DNA from: Halictus rubicundus
Lineage: Eukaryota > Arthropoda > Insecta > Hymenoptera > Halictidae
Assembly: GCF_050948215.1 (NCBI RefSeq)
Contig: NC_135155.1
Span: 11,178,001 to 11,242,000 of the forward strand
Direction of reading: 5' to 3'
DNA length: 64,000 bases
The notes beneath the pieces were generated by a model. That model was not told the DNA's origin. It saw only the letters and a list, made by a program, of their open reading frames with translations, and ran no database searches. Position numbers and translations under genes: made by a program. This document shows, in pieces, positions 49,170 through 60,500 of this stretch (the stretch's first letter is position 1; every line of letters starts with the position of its first letter).

Positions 49170-50837
49170 AAACTAGAACGACGTTGCGTTGCTACTACCG
49201 CTATCGCGTATGCGCGAGGTCATTGCCTCGTAATCGTCGCAGGAGATTTTAAACAGGTGCTCGAGCAGGTAGGCTCGTCGAGCGCGTGTCACTTGCTCGA
49301 AATCATTCTTCCCAGCGAGTAGAGCGTATTATACATACATATGTAACTGCATGTATGTATATGCGAAAGAGGACGCGCGCGCTCGCAACGCGTCCCCCCG
49401 AATGAGCCGAGTCCGCAAAATCGATAACAGAAACAAAGAAAGATATCTCGAGACCGCGAGTTATTTCTTGTTTCTTGTTTTTTGTTGGCTGTTGGTCTCG
49501 ACGTACATAAATACTCGATAGGATCTTTAACAACGACAGTTGTAACGAAACGCCCGCAAGCGGCGTTGCCGTTTACTTTCCAGCGGACGATTTTCAAGGT
49601 TTTAACGGCGGGATGGAAAGTTTGTTCGAAGCAGAATCGTACCGCGAGCGATCGCGTTCCAGTTGTTCGCGCCGCGGCGTTGGACTTTGAAAATCCGAGG
49701 GAAGAAGGGAACGAAGCGGAGAGGTGTATATCGAATCGAGGCAACGCTCGAAAAGCGAAAGTATTCTTATCTTTCGAGGCACGCTCGCGCGTAACGGTCT
49801 GTCGAAATTCGTGGCGAGAGCCATCGTTCGTAGAATTGAAATTCTCCGGATAGGTATCTCCCGGATCTCGTATTCCCGGGAGCGATGTCTTTGCTATAAT
49901 AATTGTCGGCCGTCGAGTGTCGACTGTCTGCTGTCGACCGTCGGGCGTAAAGGTTATCGTCCGCGTCCATGTCCGTGACGAATCGGAATCGGTTGCGACA
50001 ATGGTTCCGATCGATCTCGAAACGTTTCCTTTCTTCATCAGAGATCAGAGATTGAAAATCGGAAACTGGTCATCGACGAAACGGAGATGCGAAATACAGT
50101 ATCGCGAGCGAGATCAAGGACTGTTTGCGGTCGGGACCAGTACGTATTTACCGCCTCATCGTCTATGCCCTACGCTACACGTATACTCTATATTTTTTAC
50201 GTCATGTAACGAGCACGTATATTTACATAGCCGCTGGTTCGCGCAGACAAAGCTATCATTGTGTCGCGCATGCGTCGACGCGACGCGACGCGCGACGTAT
50301 TGGTATCTCAGCTGAACGCGTTTCGTAAAACCGACTATGGTCGGTAATTGAAATATTTTACACTCGAACAACCAAGGGGGGTCAATGTAACTTGTTTGGC
50401 ATTTCTTGTAATCATTTTTGTATTTTTCATCCCATCGGTGGCTATTATTTGATGATACCCGTTGTTTATTTTTGAGATTCAAAGTCGAATCAAGGTCATT
50501 GATGCATGGATAGATAGAGGCATAAAGTATCCAAGAAGTATCCAAGAACATTGGAGAAATAAAAGTATGCAGTTCGTTCGCGTGACGAGTCATTTGACAT
50601 GGCTGTGTTCATCGACTCATTCTGTACACTTGGTGAAGCACATTGTAGGATAATATGGGCAATTGCAAGAAGGATAGCAAATGTGGTCGGATAGAAAAAG
50701 TAATTTAATAAAGCAGGAAAAAAAAATACAAATGAGTCCGATAAGTCAGGTTTCTCGAGTGAGAATTATTTGTATTTTTTGTGAGAGTTCTCTCTCTCTC
50801 TGTCTCTCTCTCTTCGCAGCTCCGCTAGCTTACATAC

Positions 50838-51778
50838 AATTCTCGCACGACCTTTTCGTTCGACTTCTCGCTCTAAAAACTGACTCTTCCAAAACAACTG
50901 GAGTTGCTCGTTCACTGCCCTTCTCCGACCCCTGCCAAGCTCGTCCACGAACCTAGCAAGAAAAAACGAGTACCGAGCGCAGGTGTTCACTTCGGCTTTC
51001 CCAAAAAACGGGCAACAAGCGCACGTGTACATTTCGGCGTTCGGTGACGCATCGTCCGAACTGCTGTTCCTACAAAATACATAGTTGGAATCGTTTCGAT
51101 TACCCCGTAAGCGATGACTAGCGGAAAATATTACTGATAAAAAAATTTCAGTGGTTTCGACGAAGATATAATTTGGCGCGGCTGCCCGATCAACATACGA
51201 AACTCGAGTTGTCATCTTGAAATCATTGAATTGTAAGATTTCTAACACTAGAAAAACCAAGGGAGGTCAAAATGACTTGTTTGGCATTTGTTGTAATCAT
51301 TACTCATTTTCAGTACATTTTGTTTTCTAAAATATGTAAATAATTCATTCTGTAAAGCACATTTTCTTCTTTTTGTCTTTTTGTTATGAAATTTGATATC
51401 GTATTTCTACATACACCGAGATGAGTCATTAAGGTTGTGATTTTTTCATTCTTTTCTTAATTTCTTCATATTGTTGCATGGCCATAACAACATCTTCGCT
51501 TGTATATATTGATTTGCTTCAGTTTTCGATGCTCTTGCATCGCTGAAAGTATTTCGCATTTCGTCAGAAAGAAGCACTGACAGAGGAAACGTTATTTTGT
51601 GCCATAATACTTTCAGAAAATCGGAATTCTATTTTTTATCGTGACCTGCAGAAATATTTTAGCCCATAAAATTACGTAGAAACCATGGGAAAACTTTCAC
51701 GAAGCAGTAAATTACTGGAAGAAATGAATAAAACCAAGTCATACTGACCCCTCCGGTACAAGTATGTATACGTCAGTC
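50838..51778. repeat. Duplicated repeat, copy 2 (empty site)
   Basis: Diverged copy of 38388-39765 without the nested element. Its right part (51246-51791) is bounded by CACTAG and TAGTG with TTAA on the right. A fragment with the same start lies at 50358-50428. Confidence 0.85.
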
Positions 51779-51791
51779 AGTTGTTATAGTG
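51246..51791. mobile_element. CACTAG element with CTAA/TTAA flanks
   Basis: Starts CACTAGAAAAACC with GGTCAAAATGAC nearby; ends TATAGTG then TTAA. Same family as 38800 and 48722. Confidence 0.75.
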
Positions 51792-52038
51792 TTAATATTT
51801 GGGTCGATTCGCAGACTGCGCCGATTCCCGAATTCCGAACGATATTTTACTTTAGACCCGAACCTTCATCGCGTGTAACTCTCTCCCTTCTCTCGTGTTT
51901 CGCAACGAGTCTGAAATTCTATTGACCGGCTAACTTTGATCGACCTTACCGCTTATCGTCGCTCCTTTCGCTTTTCTCGCAGTTTTGCAGTTAGGCAGTT
52001 TCCCGTTCTCGCGTTTCCATCCCCGAGGTTGGTACCTT

Positions 52039-52122
52039 AGAAAAGTTGTTCAGAATGGTGAACTCGGTAACATATTTCAAGGCCATCAAAATCAGTGACG
52101 AGGACCAATTTCTATATAATGA
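52039..52122. mobile_element. Fragment of the 44515-46050 element
   Basis: Matches its right terminus, from AAAAGTTGTTCAGAATG through GAGGACCAATTTCTATATAA. Confidence 0.75.
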
Positions 52123-53389
52123 TCCTCGATTATTTTTAGCTTCGCAATTCATTGCCATTGCTGTCGAAAAGTTTACCAAGAATTCGTTTCAAGATTTCCG
52201 GTTCTGTTTCAATTCCGATCGATTACAGTTTCATTTAGGGTCTAGACTCCTACATTAATCCGAAGTACAACAAAAAGTGAGAGATACCGAAAAGTTAAAG
52301 AAACACATCATACTTTTCAATAGGACGCGGCATGGTCCGGCTTTTTTTTCTAGCACCGCTACCTTCGGAGAGAATACATAACTCTTAGAAATTCGTCGCG
52401 GTTTACGTGTTCGGCTCGGTGAAACGAAATCGAGGAGTCGGGGAATCGATGAGTCGGCTAGCTTATTTCGGCTAGTGGAACGATCGAGGATATTATGGCG
52501 CTCGTTCGATCGCTTTCGCGACCGAGATCGATCGTTTCGGCACACGCGCTACTCACGCTTCGTTTATTGTTGACTCGACCGCACGGAAGTCGATTTCAGA
52601 GATTTTATTCGTTGACCGTGCGGACGGGTCCGATAGGCCGTGCGTAGAATGCGTATATGTATACCGGTCATACCTTGATCCGGGATACAGGTACAGTTAT
52701 TCCGTAGAGCGCGTGCAACTTTGGACCGATGACGTCACTCGTCGTTGCGTCAGTCGGCCATCGTCGCGTCGCTCGTCGAGTTTGCCGCCAATCGGCAACC
52801 GTCGTTATTTGTCTCCGTCAAGACTCGACGATACCGATCAAGGTTTACGTTTACTGGATGTTTTTTCTCTCGGGTATTGTTTTCGCGGACGTTATGCTCG
52901 AACAGTCTACATTACGCTTTTTTGATCCACGCTCGTCGTTACGGCAGTGTCGCCAGATGAGGGGAATTGAGGGGAAAACATTACCCCCTCTCTGCCAGTA
53001 CCGGAGTATGCACGACAGGGACGGAACGTGTCACGTGAACGGACCGCGGCGGGAGCGTGGGGAATAGCGCGGTAGAAAGGGAAATTAGAATGGGGGAACA
53101 AGTCTTGATCTGGCAACACTGCGTTTCGGTGGAATAATTTGCTCGCGTAGTTGCGCGGTTTAGCCGATTTTCGCAATACCAGCTATTTCGCCACAATTTC
53201 GCTATTTTTAAATAGCTTCGTTCCATCGGCGAAATGAAAAGTTAGGTTGAAACAGTACAATAAACGGTAAAAGGCAACGAGAATAACGAAATTCCACTTA
53301 TGGATCGATGGTATAGCAATTTCTGGCAGGTACTGTGCAAGAGCGGTTAAAATGAATCTGTAGCGAGACGATTAAAATTGATAAGTGTG

Positions 53390-53960
53390 TGCGGGGACCC
53401 GAAATGTCGGGTCGGGTCGGGAAGACGAAATTTTTCCGGGATCGGGACGGGTCATAGTGCGGACAAGCGGGGCATATCTCATTTCACGCGTATATCACGA
53501 TGTACGATAAATTCCTTTGGCAATACTGCATATTAGGAGGACATTGGTATTATTAATCATTTAACCATCATCTTTATGCACATATATTGTTAATTTTTTT
53601 TTAAATTTATTAATTTTATTGTTAAATTTCATTTTTTTTTGTGAATAACTATTATTACATGTACATTAGTAACCAAAATTTAGATTTTGGTAAAAATTAC
53701 CTATATATATACATTGATAACCAGATTTAGAGAAAAGTCGGGATTCCCGAAGGGTCGCGATTTCCAAAAACTCCAAGAATCCACTAACCATTTGTATTCG
53801 TTTTCATGAATACATTCATGGTTTCGGAGTGTCGTATAAAAACGTGTGTGACTGTGTATTTACATAAATATTTTGTACGCTACTATACAGCACTGCAGAG
53901 CAGTTCGAGAAACGGTAGCGGAATTTTCAAAATCTCGACTTTTTCGGGAAACCCGCTTAG
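53390..53960. mobile_element. hAT-like MITE relative with inserted AT-rich segment
   Basis: The outer parts (GTCGGGTCGGG.. and ..AACCATTTGTATTCGTTT..GAAACGGTAGC) resemble the element at 7982. The middle, about 53466-53735, matches 44888-45525 of the long inverted-repeat element. Confidence 0.6.
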
Positions 53961-54649
53961 TAAATATATTATTCAGTAAATAAAATGTTTAATAAATTAT
54001 GAATAGTAATTTTTAATCGACAATGGTAATTTACAGCTTAAAGATAAACCTTTCATTAAAAAAAAAAAAATTGGAAGGAAAATATTAAAAAGAATCGTCA
54101 GGGCATCTCAAAGAAGAAAAGCACTTTTTTCCATGAGAAATACTATCTTCAAAACTTCCAACTTTAACCGTTTATTACAGTAATAGTATTTATCAAATTT
54201 GATTAATTTGTTCGTTTTCAAGGTTGATGGATATTTAGAAAGCAATAAGCATTCAACATAAGGCAATATGAGACAGTTGATTTTTTGGCTAAATTTCGCG
54301 TTTTAGACTAGTGTACGCACGCGTTCCCCGACCGGTAGACGTCACGCGTTCAGGTTCGGACACGTTCCCGCGTGGGCACGTCGAGTTCTCCCCCTATTTT
54401 CATAAACGCGTGTCATCTAGTCGGACTCGCTCGTGTTCGATCGAGTTCGTCCGAGCAACGAACGGGTTAGTCGATCGTTCAGTCACTCGGTTAGACGGTC
54501 ACCGAGCTGCGATCGTGCGCAACAAGTTACCGTTGGATATTACCTTCGGTTTCGATTCCGAATCCTGATTTCGTCGCTTCGATTGATCCTGAAATTCCAT
54601 GGTGCGGTTTATTCGACCGATCCCGCGTGTTACAGCACAGTTACGGAAC

Positions 54650-54650
<1 letters not shown>

Positions 54651-54680
<30 letters not shown>
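54651..54680. repeat. CT dinucleotide run
   Basis: About 15 CT units. Confidence 0.95.
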
Positions 54681-54682
<2 letters not shown>

Positions 54683-55265
54683 AGTGAATTTTCTCCGTAA
54701 TCTGTCCAAGCAGCGTCGCGATTGTGAACACGAGACCGTACAAAAATAAAGAATATTTTATTCGAACGTTGATCCCTGTGTGCGCGCGCGCGTGTGAATC
54801 GATCGATCGAACGAGGATAAATTCGTAGCCGTTTATACGTTCTTCGATTCGTATTGTCTTATTTTCATATTTTCGTATTATCGGCAAGGACGAATGAGGA
54901 AGGCAGTTTCCACAAAAATTAACAAATCATTAGAGCGAAACAGTTACAGCAAGTCACGATAATGTATCGCGCGCGTTCGACGACGTATGAAATAAGTGTC
55001 GTTTATCGATATTCTTCCCCGAAGAGGAAGTTTTCGTTGGTCGGGCCGTTATCGATGTAAATTCCTCGGACGAGGAAACCGCGACGAAAAGGAGTAATAG
55101 TTCGAGCCTTTTTTAAAAGCTTTCCAGTGGTCGACGACACGCCTCCGTTGCTCGTTACCGCGAATCGGTGAGTGCGATCTGTTTGGAAATTTTCTACGAT
55201 TTCTGTTTGGATATAGGCCACGCGCCCGCCCGATCTTATCCGGTCTCATTAAGTTTTTCTAATTA

Positions 55266-55438
55266 CTAGACTGCGGATCTCGACGTAGAATGTAAAATTC
55301 GACAGAATTTAGTAGAATTTTGATTTATTTCAGATCTACAAAGGCTGCTACCACTGAAAATAAGATTTTATATTTTATTCTACTTTCTTAAAATTCGTCC
55401 ACAAAATTTGCAAATTGCACAAACATCCGCAGTCCACT
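55266..55438. mobile_element. CTAGACTGCGGATC MITE
   Basis: Termini AGACTGCGGATC and ATCCGCAGTCC, with AATTA/TAATTA words at both flanks that may be the target duplication. Confidence 0.75.
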
Positions 55439-56660
55439 AATTACGTACATGGTCTATCGGAGAGTTTTTGAATACAATTCTAGCCGAGGAAAATTATCTT
55501 TCTTATTGTCTTTTGAGAGAGTATTTGCTTGATTTGTGATTTTTAATCCCCGCATCGAAACTCAACATTTTCGATTATGTTCGATCGTAACGGGGTCGAT
55601 CGAATAAAACGCAAACGCTCGAATCTCGACTTTTCGGTTTACGTTTTGATTAAGTATTCATTACATTTTGTCGCGCACTATGGCACGTCGTCGCGATTAA
55701 AGTCTAACGAGAATCTAATTTTTTGCGAGAGATAAATATTGAATTTTTGACATTTTCCTCGGTTAGAATTGCATTGTAGAGCAACGCTTGCCGTACGATA
55801 CAGCGACAGCCGTTTGTACGCCTTCGGTGACGTAATTTGTCGCGAGTGCGAAGGCCGCGTCGATGTAGCAGGATTTAATACAGAGTCAAGGATAATAATT
55901 AGTTATTTGTACGCGTTGATTCTCCTAGGGGAAATCGCTGCGTCGCGGCGCGGCGCGACGTTACCGTTTTTTCGAGCCGTGAACGGTCGCCCGTTATTAT
56001 TACGGGGACGGATACTCCGCGATATATCTCTCTGGATCGTTTGCAAAGTTTAATCGTTGCGATTCGTGTAAAGTAGTACCGATCGGTGTTTGTCGACGCG
56101 TCGCGTAACGGAACGGACCTTGACGCTCGCCGGCCCGAGGACACGAAGAAACAAGTAGCTTTACACCGTACAGCGTATAGCCTCCTATTTATGTTAACGG
56201 CTAGCGGTGGTTGTAGGCGTGACTCGATGCGAGCGATCGCGTCATTTGTCTTATTTGTAAAATCGACATCGATCGAGACAATGGATCCTCTTGTTAGATC
56301 GTACAGTTCGTTTTTTCTACTTTGCGGGAAAGTTCCTGTGGACGCGGTCGCGATAGGACATTGGATACTGGAATAATCGAGAAAAGAAAACGCATCTTTT
56401 ATGCACCGAAGAAAAATTTCATCGGTTCACGCCTTTTTAATAATTTTGTTGTTGTTTTTTTTTTTAACCTTTCGATTACGCGAACCGTACAAAAGAAATA
56501 AAGCGTCGCATCGTTTTGTCCTTTGTCGTAGATAGATGACGCGGAATCGTGAAATCATGCTACCGAGAAAAAATTGGTTCGAATAAAAGAATCTGGTGGC
56601 GTGTGGTCGCGTGTCGGTTCCCCTCGTATCGGGTTGGATCGGGACGAGTGGTTACGATCG

Positions 56661-56832
56661 ATGGTGAACATAGGGCACGACAACGCAACGACGAGTCGGC
56701 CGACTCGAGAAATAACCTACGGAGGGTCGCCGCAGCCGTTATCGATGTACGATTCGGAACTGTTCAAGACCGTGTGGACCAAGATAGGGCAGATGTGCAG
56801 CTACGTTACCTGCGCCAACTCTTATCTTTCAG
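56661..56832 (+). CDS. Alternative first coding exon C
   Basis: ATG at 56661 opens 57 codons: MVNIGHDNATTSRPTREITY.., then MYDSELFKTVWTKIGQMCSY and TCANSYLS, ending with a phase-1 donor (CTTTCAG/GTCAGT). A translated read-through stays open to 57014 but becomes SQSQSQ simple repeat, so I end the exon at the donor. The same final phase and G as in exons A and B suggests splicing to one shared downstream exon outside the window. Product unknown. Confidence 0.5.
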
Positions 56833-57206
56833 GTCAGTTCGAGGAACAAGCGGTTCCGGTGTCGAGACCGCGTATCGGGCTCGATCGACGATCGCCGCTT
56901 CCGATCGTGGCCAATTGTTACCCGGAATTGCAATCGCAACCTCCATCGCAATCGCAATCGCAATCGGTCGTCGCACCGCGAGTCGACGAGCCGACGAGCC
57001 GACGGTTGTCGTAACCCGCATCGATAAAAACGGAACTCGCGGTACCGTTAACCTCCTTCGTTCGTTTCGGAAGTTTACATTTCCATCTCGATAGATTTGG
57101 TTTATCTGATCAGTTTTTTTTTTTAACTAATTCGTCATCGCGTAATTTGTAATCACGCTGGAATAAACGTGGAAACAGGACCCTCTAGTCTCGTAAGATT
57201 CGTGTA

Positions 57207-57581
57207 CACTAGATTGCCGGAGCGAGTCAATTTGACTCATTCACGATTTTGTTGCTATATACAGTGAATTCTCGGTATATTAACCACACGGGTCTTGTCA
57301 GCGTTGTGTATCGTCCAGGAGACATACCCGAGCTGTGTTATGTTTACACTCCTCGGTATCCGAGGCCTCTCGAGCTTCCAGGCTCTTCGCGGGGCATAAT
57401 TCCGCGAGGTTTATCATCCAGACCTTGGCAACATACATAGAGAAATCACTGTATATAGAAAAACTTAATTTTTTTTAAACACATTTTTTTAATAGAATTA
57501 TGAAGGTAGGTACCTGATCACCATTACCATACAATACCACCAGCTGACCAGATACCTTCTTTTTCATCCGGCAATCTAGTG
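57207..57581. mobile_element. CACTAGATTGCCGG element (TTAA on right)
   Basis: Termini CACTAGATTGCCGG and CCGGCAATCTAGTG, right flank TTAA. Contains the nested element 57262-57451. Confidence 0.8.
57262..57451. mobile_element. CAGTGAATTCTCGG MITE (TA), nested
   Basis: Starts CAGTGAATTCTCGGTAT and ends AGAGAAATCACTG with TA on both sides, inside the CACTAG element. Confidence 0.75.
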
Positions 57582-60500
57582 TTAAAACGCAGGGGGGGGG
57601 TAGGTCTACGAATTCGCCATTGCTAAAATTATATGCGAATACAAAGCGTCGTTCCAGTAGTCGCGAGGAAATAGGTCGAAAGCATAGAATTAACAATCTG
57701 TGCTCAAGCTTCGTTTTCCAGAAACTCTAATCTAAAAAAATTGGTCGGGCGTTTCTGCGTTAGCATACGAAGTAGAAACGATGAGTCTAGATCAGACGCG
57801 TTAGCCGTTCCTCGTTCGACAGCGCGCGCGGCTCGAGAACCTTCAAACGAGTCTGTTTTGTAAACTGAGCGACGCGTAAAAAAAATTCTCGCATATTTTC
57901 AGTCTATCTTTTCGACGTAGCACCGTCTACTCTTCGATCGCACAGTAAATACCAGTGCGCCCAATACTTGTCGCGATGCAGCAAAGCCGAAGCGAGCCGA
58001 CAGCGCGCGTTCGCGACAGAATACGTAGCTGGAAACGAAACGTTGCCTACTCGCTTAGACGGATGTACTTTCACTTTCCATCAGCCATTCGAAGCCATCC
58101 ATCGCGTGCTAATCTTTTCGAACGCGTGCGTTTGTCGCGCACGCGCGTCTCCCGCGCACCGTGTTTTCCGACAATATTATGTAGTCAGGCTCCGCCGCGT
58201 TTCCGTTCCCATCGCTATTCCGTCAGCATGGGAATCGCGGTTTCGCTGGCAATTATTCAACGTTCCGAGATAGAGGACTTTAGGCGAGAGGAAAAAAAAA
58301 GATTCCTAATTAGGGCGCGTTTTTCTCCATGTCGTTTTCGGCACAGCCGTTCCCTACAAAACATTTTCCTTCTGCCTGGCAGCGTGCCCTAGCTCTCCAG
58401 GAAAGGAAGCGGTGCAGTCGCAGTTGAAGGACGAGCAGAAGGAGAAGGAGAAGGAGAAGGAGGTGGGGGTGGAGAAAGAGACCCGACCCCGGAGAAACGA
58501 AATTCGGAACGAGGTCGGGTCGCCGACGAAATCCTCGCGATTCCATCGAACTCGAACACGTCTATGGAAAAAAATGTAACGAGAGAGCAAGATAGCGTAA
58601 TCGTGTCCAAGGTTACGCGTTCTAAAACAAGGGATAGGCGTTCAATTCGCGTTCGAAAGCGATGAATCTTTTCTCGAAATACGCGTGTACGATCGCCCAC
58701 TCGCGAACGCTTCGATTTCGCGAAGAGAAAGTAAATATTTAGAAGATATTTCGCGCGAATCGAACAGAGGAATTCGTGGCTGGAAAATTTGAAGTAAATC
58801 TGTATTTTAGCGAGAATTTGTTCGCTGGCGCTCGTCGATTTCGCTGGAATCGTTCGGCCTCCTTATTACCACAGATCACATACTCGTTAAACTTGGTTAT
58901 GGTCGGAAAATACCATCTAATGTGGTCATACTTTGAAATATGACGTAATTGCATCGGAGAAAACCGATGGTGGTACCTATAGTTTTGACGGTTGTCGCTG
59001 GCAAAATGGTTAATGATTTTTATCTAAATTTGACTGTCTCCACAAAATCAAATTTCTCGAAAACCAAATACGGATTCGGATTTTCGGTCGTTTAACGCTC
59101 GCTTGCCGGTTATCGGAATTGAAAGGAAAAGTGAATTAGTATCGGGCAGTGTTATTAAATCGACGGTTCTCTCGTACGTGCGAGCTTTCAAAAGCAATTT
59201 TCGATTTCATTGCTGGATCGATGCTCTGTCATCCATCGATCGTTGCGCGATTCGTTTCCCGTTCATTCGCATGTCGCTCGTTCGAATATTTGTATATTCG
59301 TATATTGCAGCGAATCGGTGTTTGCGCGGCTCGCGAGCCTACGATACCGGAAATCCGAAACAAAGAGATGCGAACAGGCAACAATGATTCCCCCCTCCCC
59401 CTCGTCTTTCTTCTCCTCCTCTTGCTCTCGCCGTACCTCGCCTATTACAGTAGAGTACAGACACGTTTGCGATTGCGTTTGCGTTTGCGTTTGCGGCGGC
59501 ATGCACGAACGTGAACGCGAGCCCACCTGCACTCTGTTTGCCTCTTTGTCTCCTCGGTGACTCCGGATCTGCCAGCCTCTCGAATCTGGGCTGTTGCCGT
59601 GGCAACACAGGTACGAAATATAGGAGGACTATCCTCGCAGAGATAGGGAATACGATGGATTTGATCGACGCGCGTCGACTCCACAGAGTTGGAGCGTCCA
59701 CTCCGAAACCCAAAACCGCTTTCGGCGTTCGATCGGATCGCGTCGAGCGTAACGGGAACGCTTGAAAATATTTTTCACGGCAAATTTTGGTATCGCGTGA
59801 CGCGGCAATGCATACTTTCTTCGCAGTAGTTGTTAGTGCCTGAACTACCGGCTATTCTGCATTGTTTTGTAAAAATAGCGGGAATCTATCTATCGAAATT
59901 TTTAGCTATTCCTGTTTATACCCAAAGAAATAAATTTGTTGAATAATTTCTCATGGATACATCTTTACAATCTCGGTAATTGGAAATTAAAAATATTAGG
60001 ATCCGTCAGTTTGACGCGTTCCGTAAACCTAGTGTCAATACCCCTTAACAACTTACAGATTATCGATGTTCGATCAATTAATACGTTTCAACGAGAAACG
60101 TTTCGATCGAAAAGTCTGCTTTGCGGTTAAATTGAACCGAACGGCTCGCGAGGATCGACGGAATGACCAAACGACCGGTTGCTAGTTCACGTCCCGCTTG
60201 AAAAGAAAATCGTTACTCGACCATAATTTTATATCGACCATAATTCGTTACCTGTCGTCTTGTACGCGACGTGCGTGCGATCGGGCATTGTCTCAATTCG
60301 AGGTTTGGAAGTTTCTTAGCTAAGGAATGGAGTAAAGTAGAAGGGTAAGGTGGAGGGACCGAACAAGAACCATCGAGCCAGAAATCAACAATGAACGACG
60401 AAAGACGAAAGACGAGGGACGAGCGTCGCGTCGCGCTGCGTCGTGTCGCGGTGGCAAACGAGCCAGCGGGCGAGCAGCTGACGCGGCGAAATCAATATTC

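Larger units (their letters stand above)
44262..56660. other. Gene-poor stretch between exons B and C
   Basis: No supported coding exon. Holds the long inverted-repeat element 44515-46050 and its fragments, ACTGCGGAT elements, CACTAG elements, the duplicated repeat copy 2, AT and GA microsatellites. Confidence 0.45.

Noticed and set aside
59511..59606. Possible fourth phase-1 first exon ending ACAG/GTACG
   Set aside because: The donor phase fits, but the frame has no ATG before an upstream stop at about 59454; could only be a non-coding exon.
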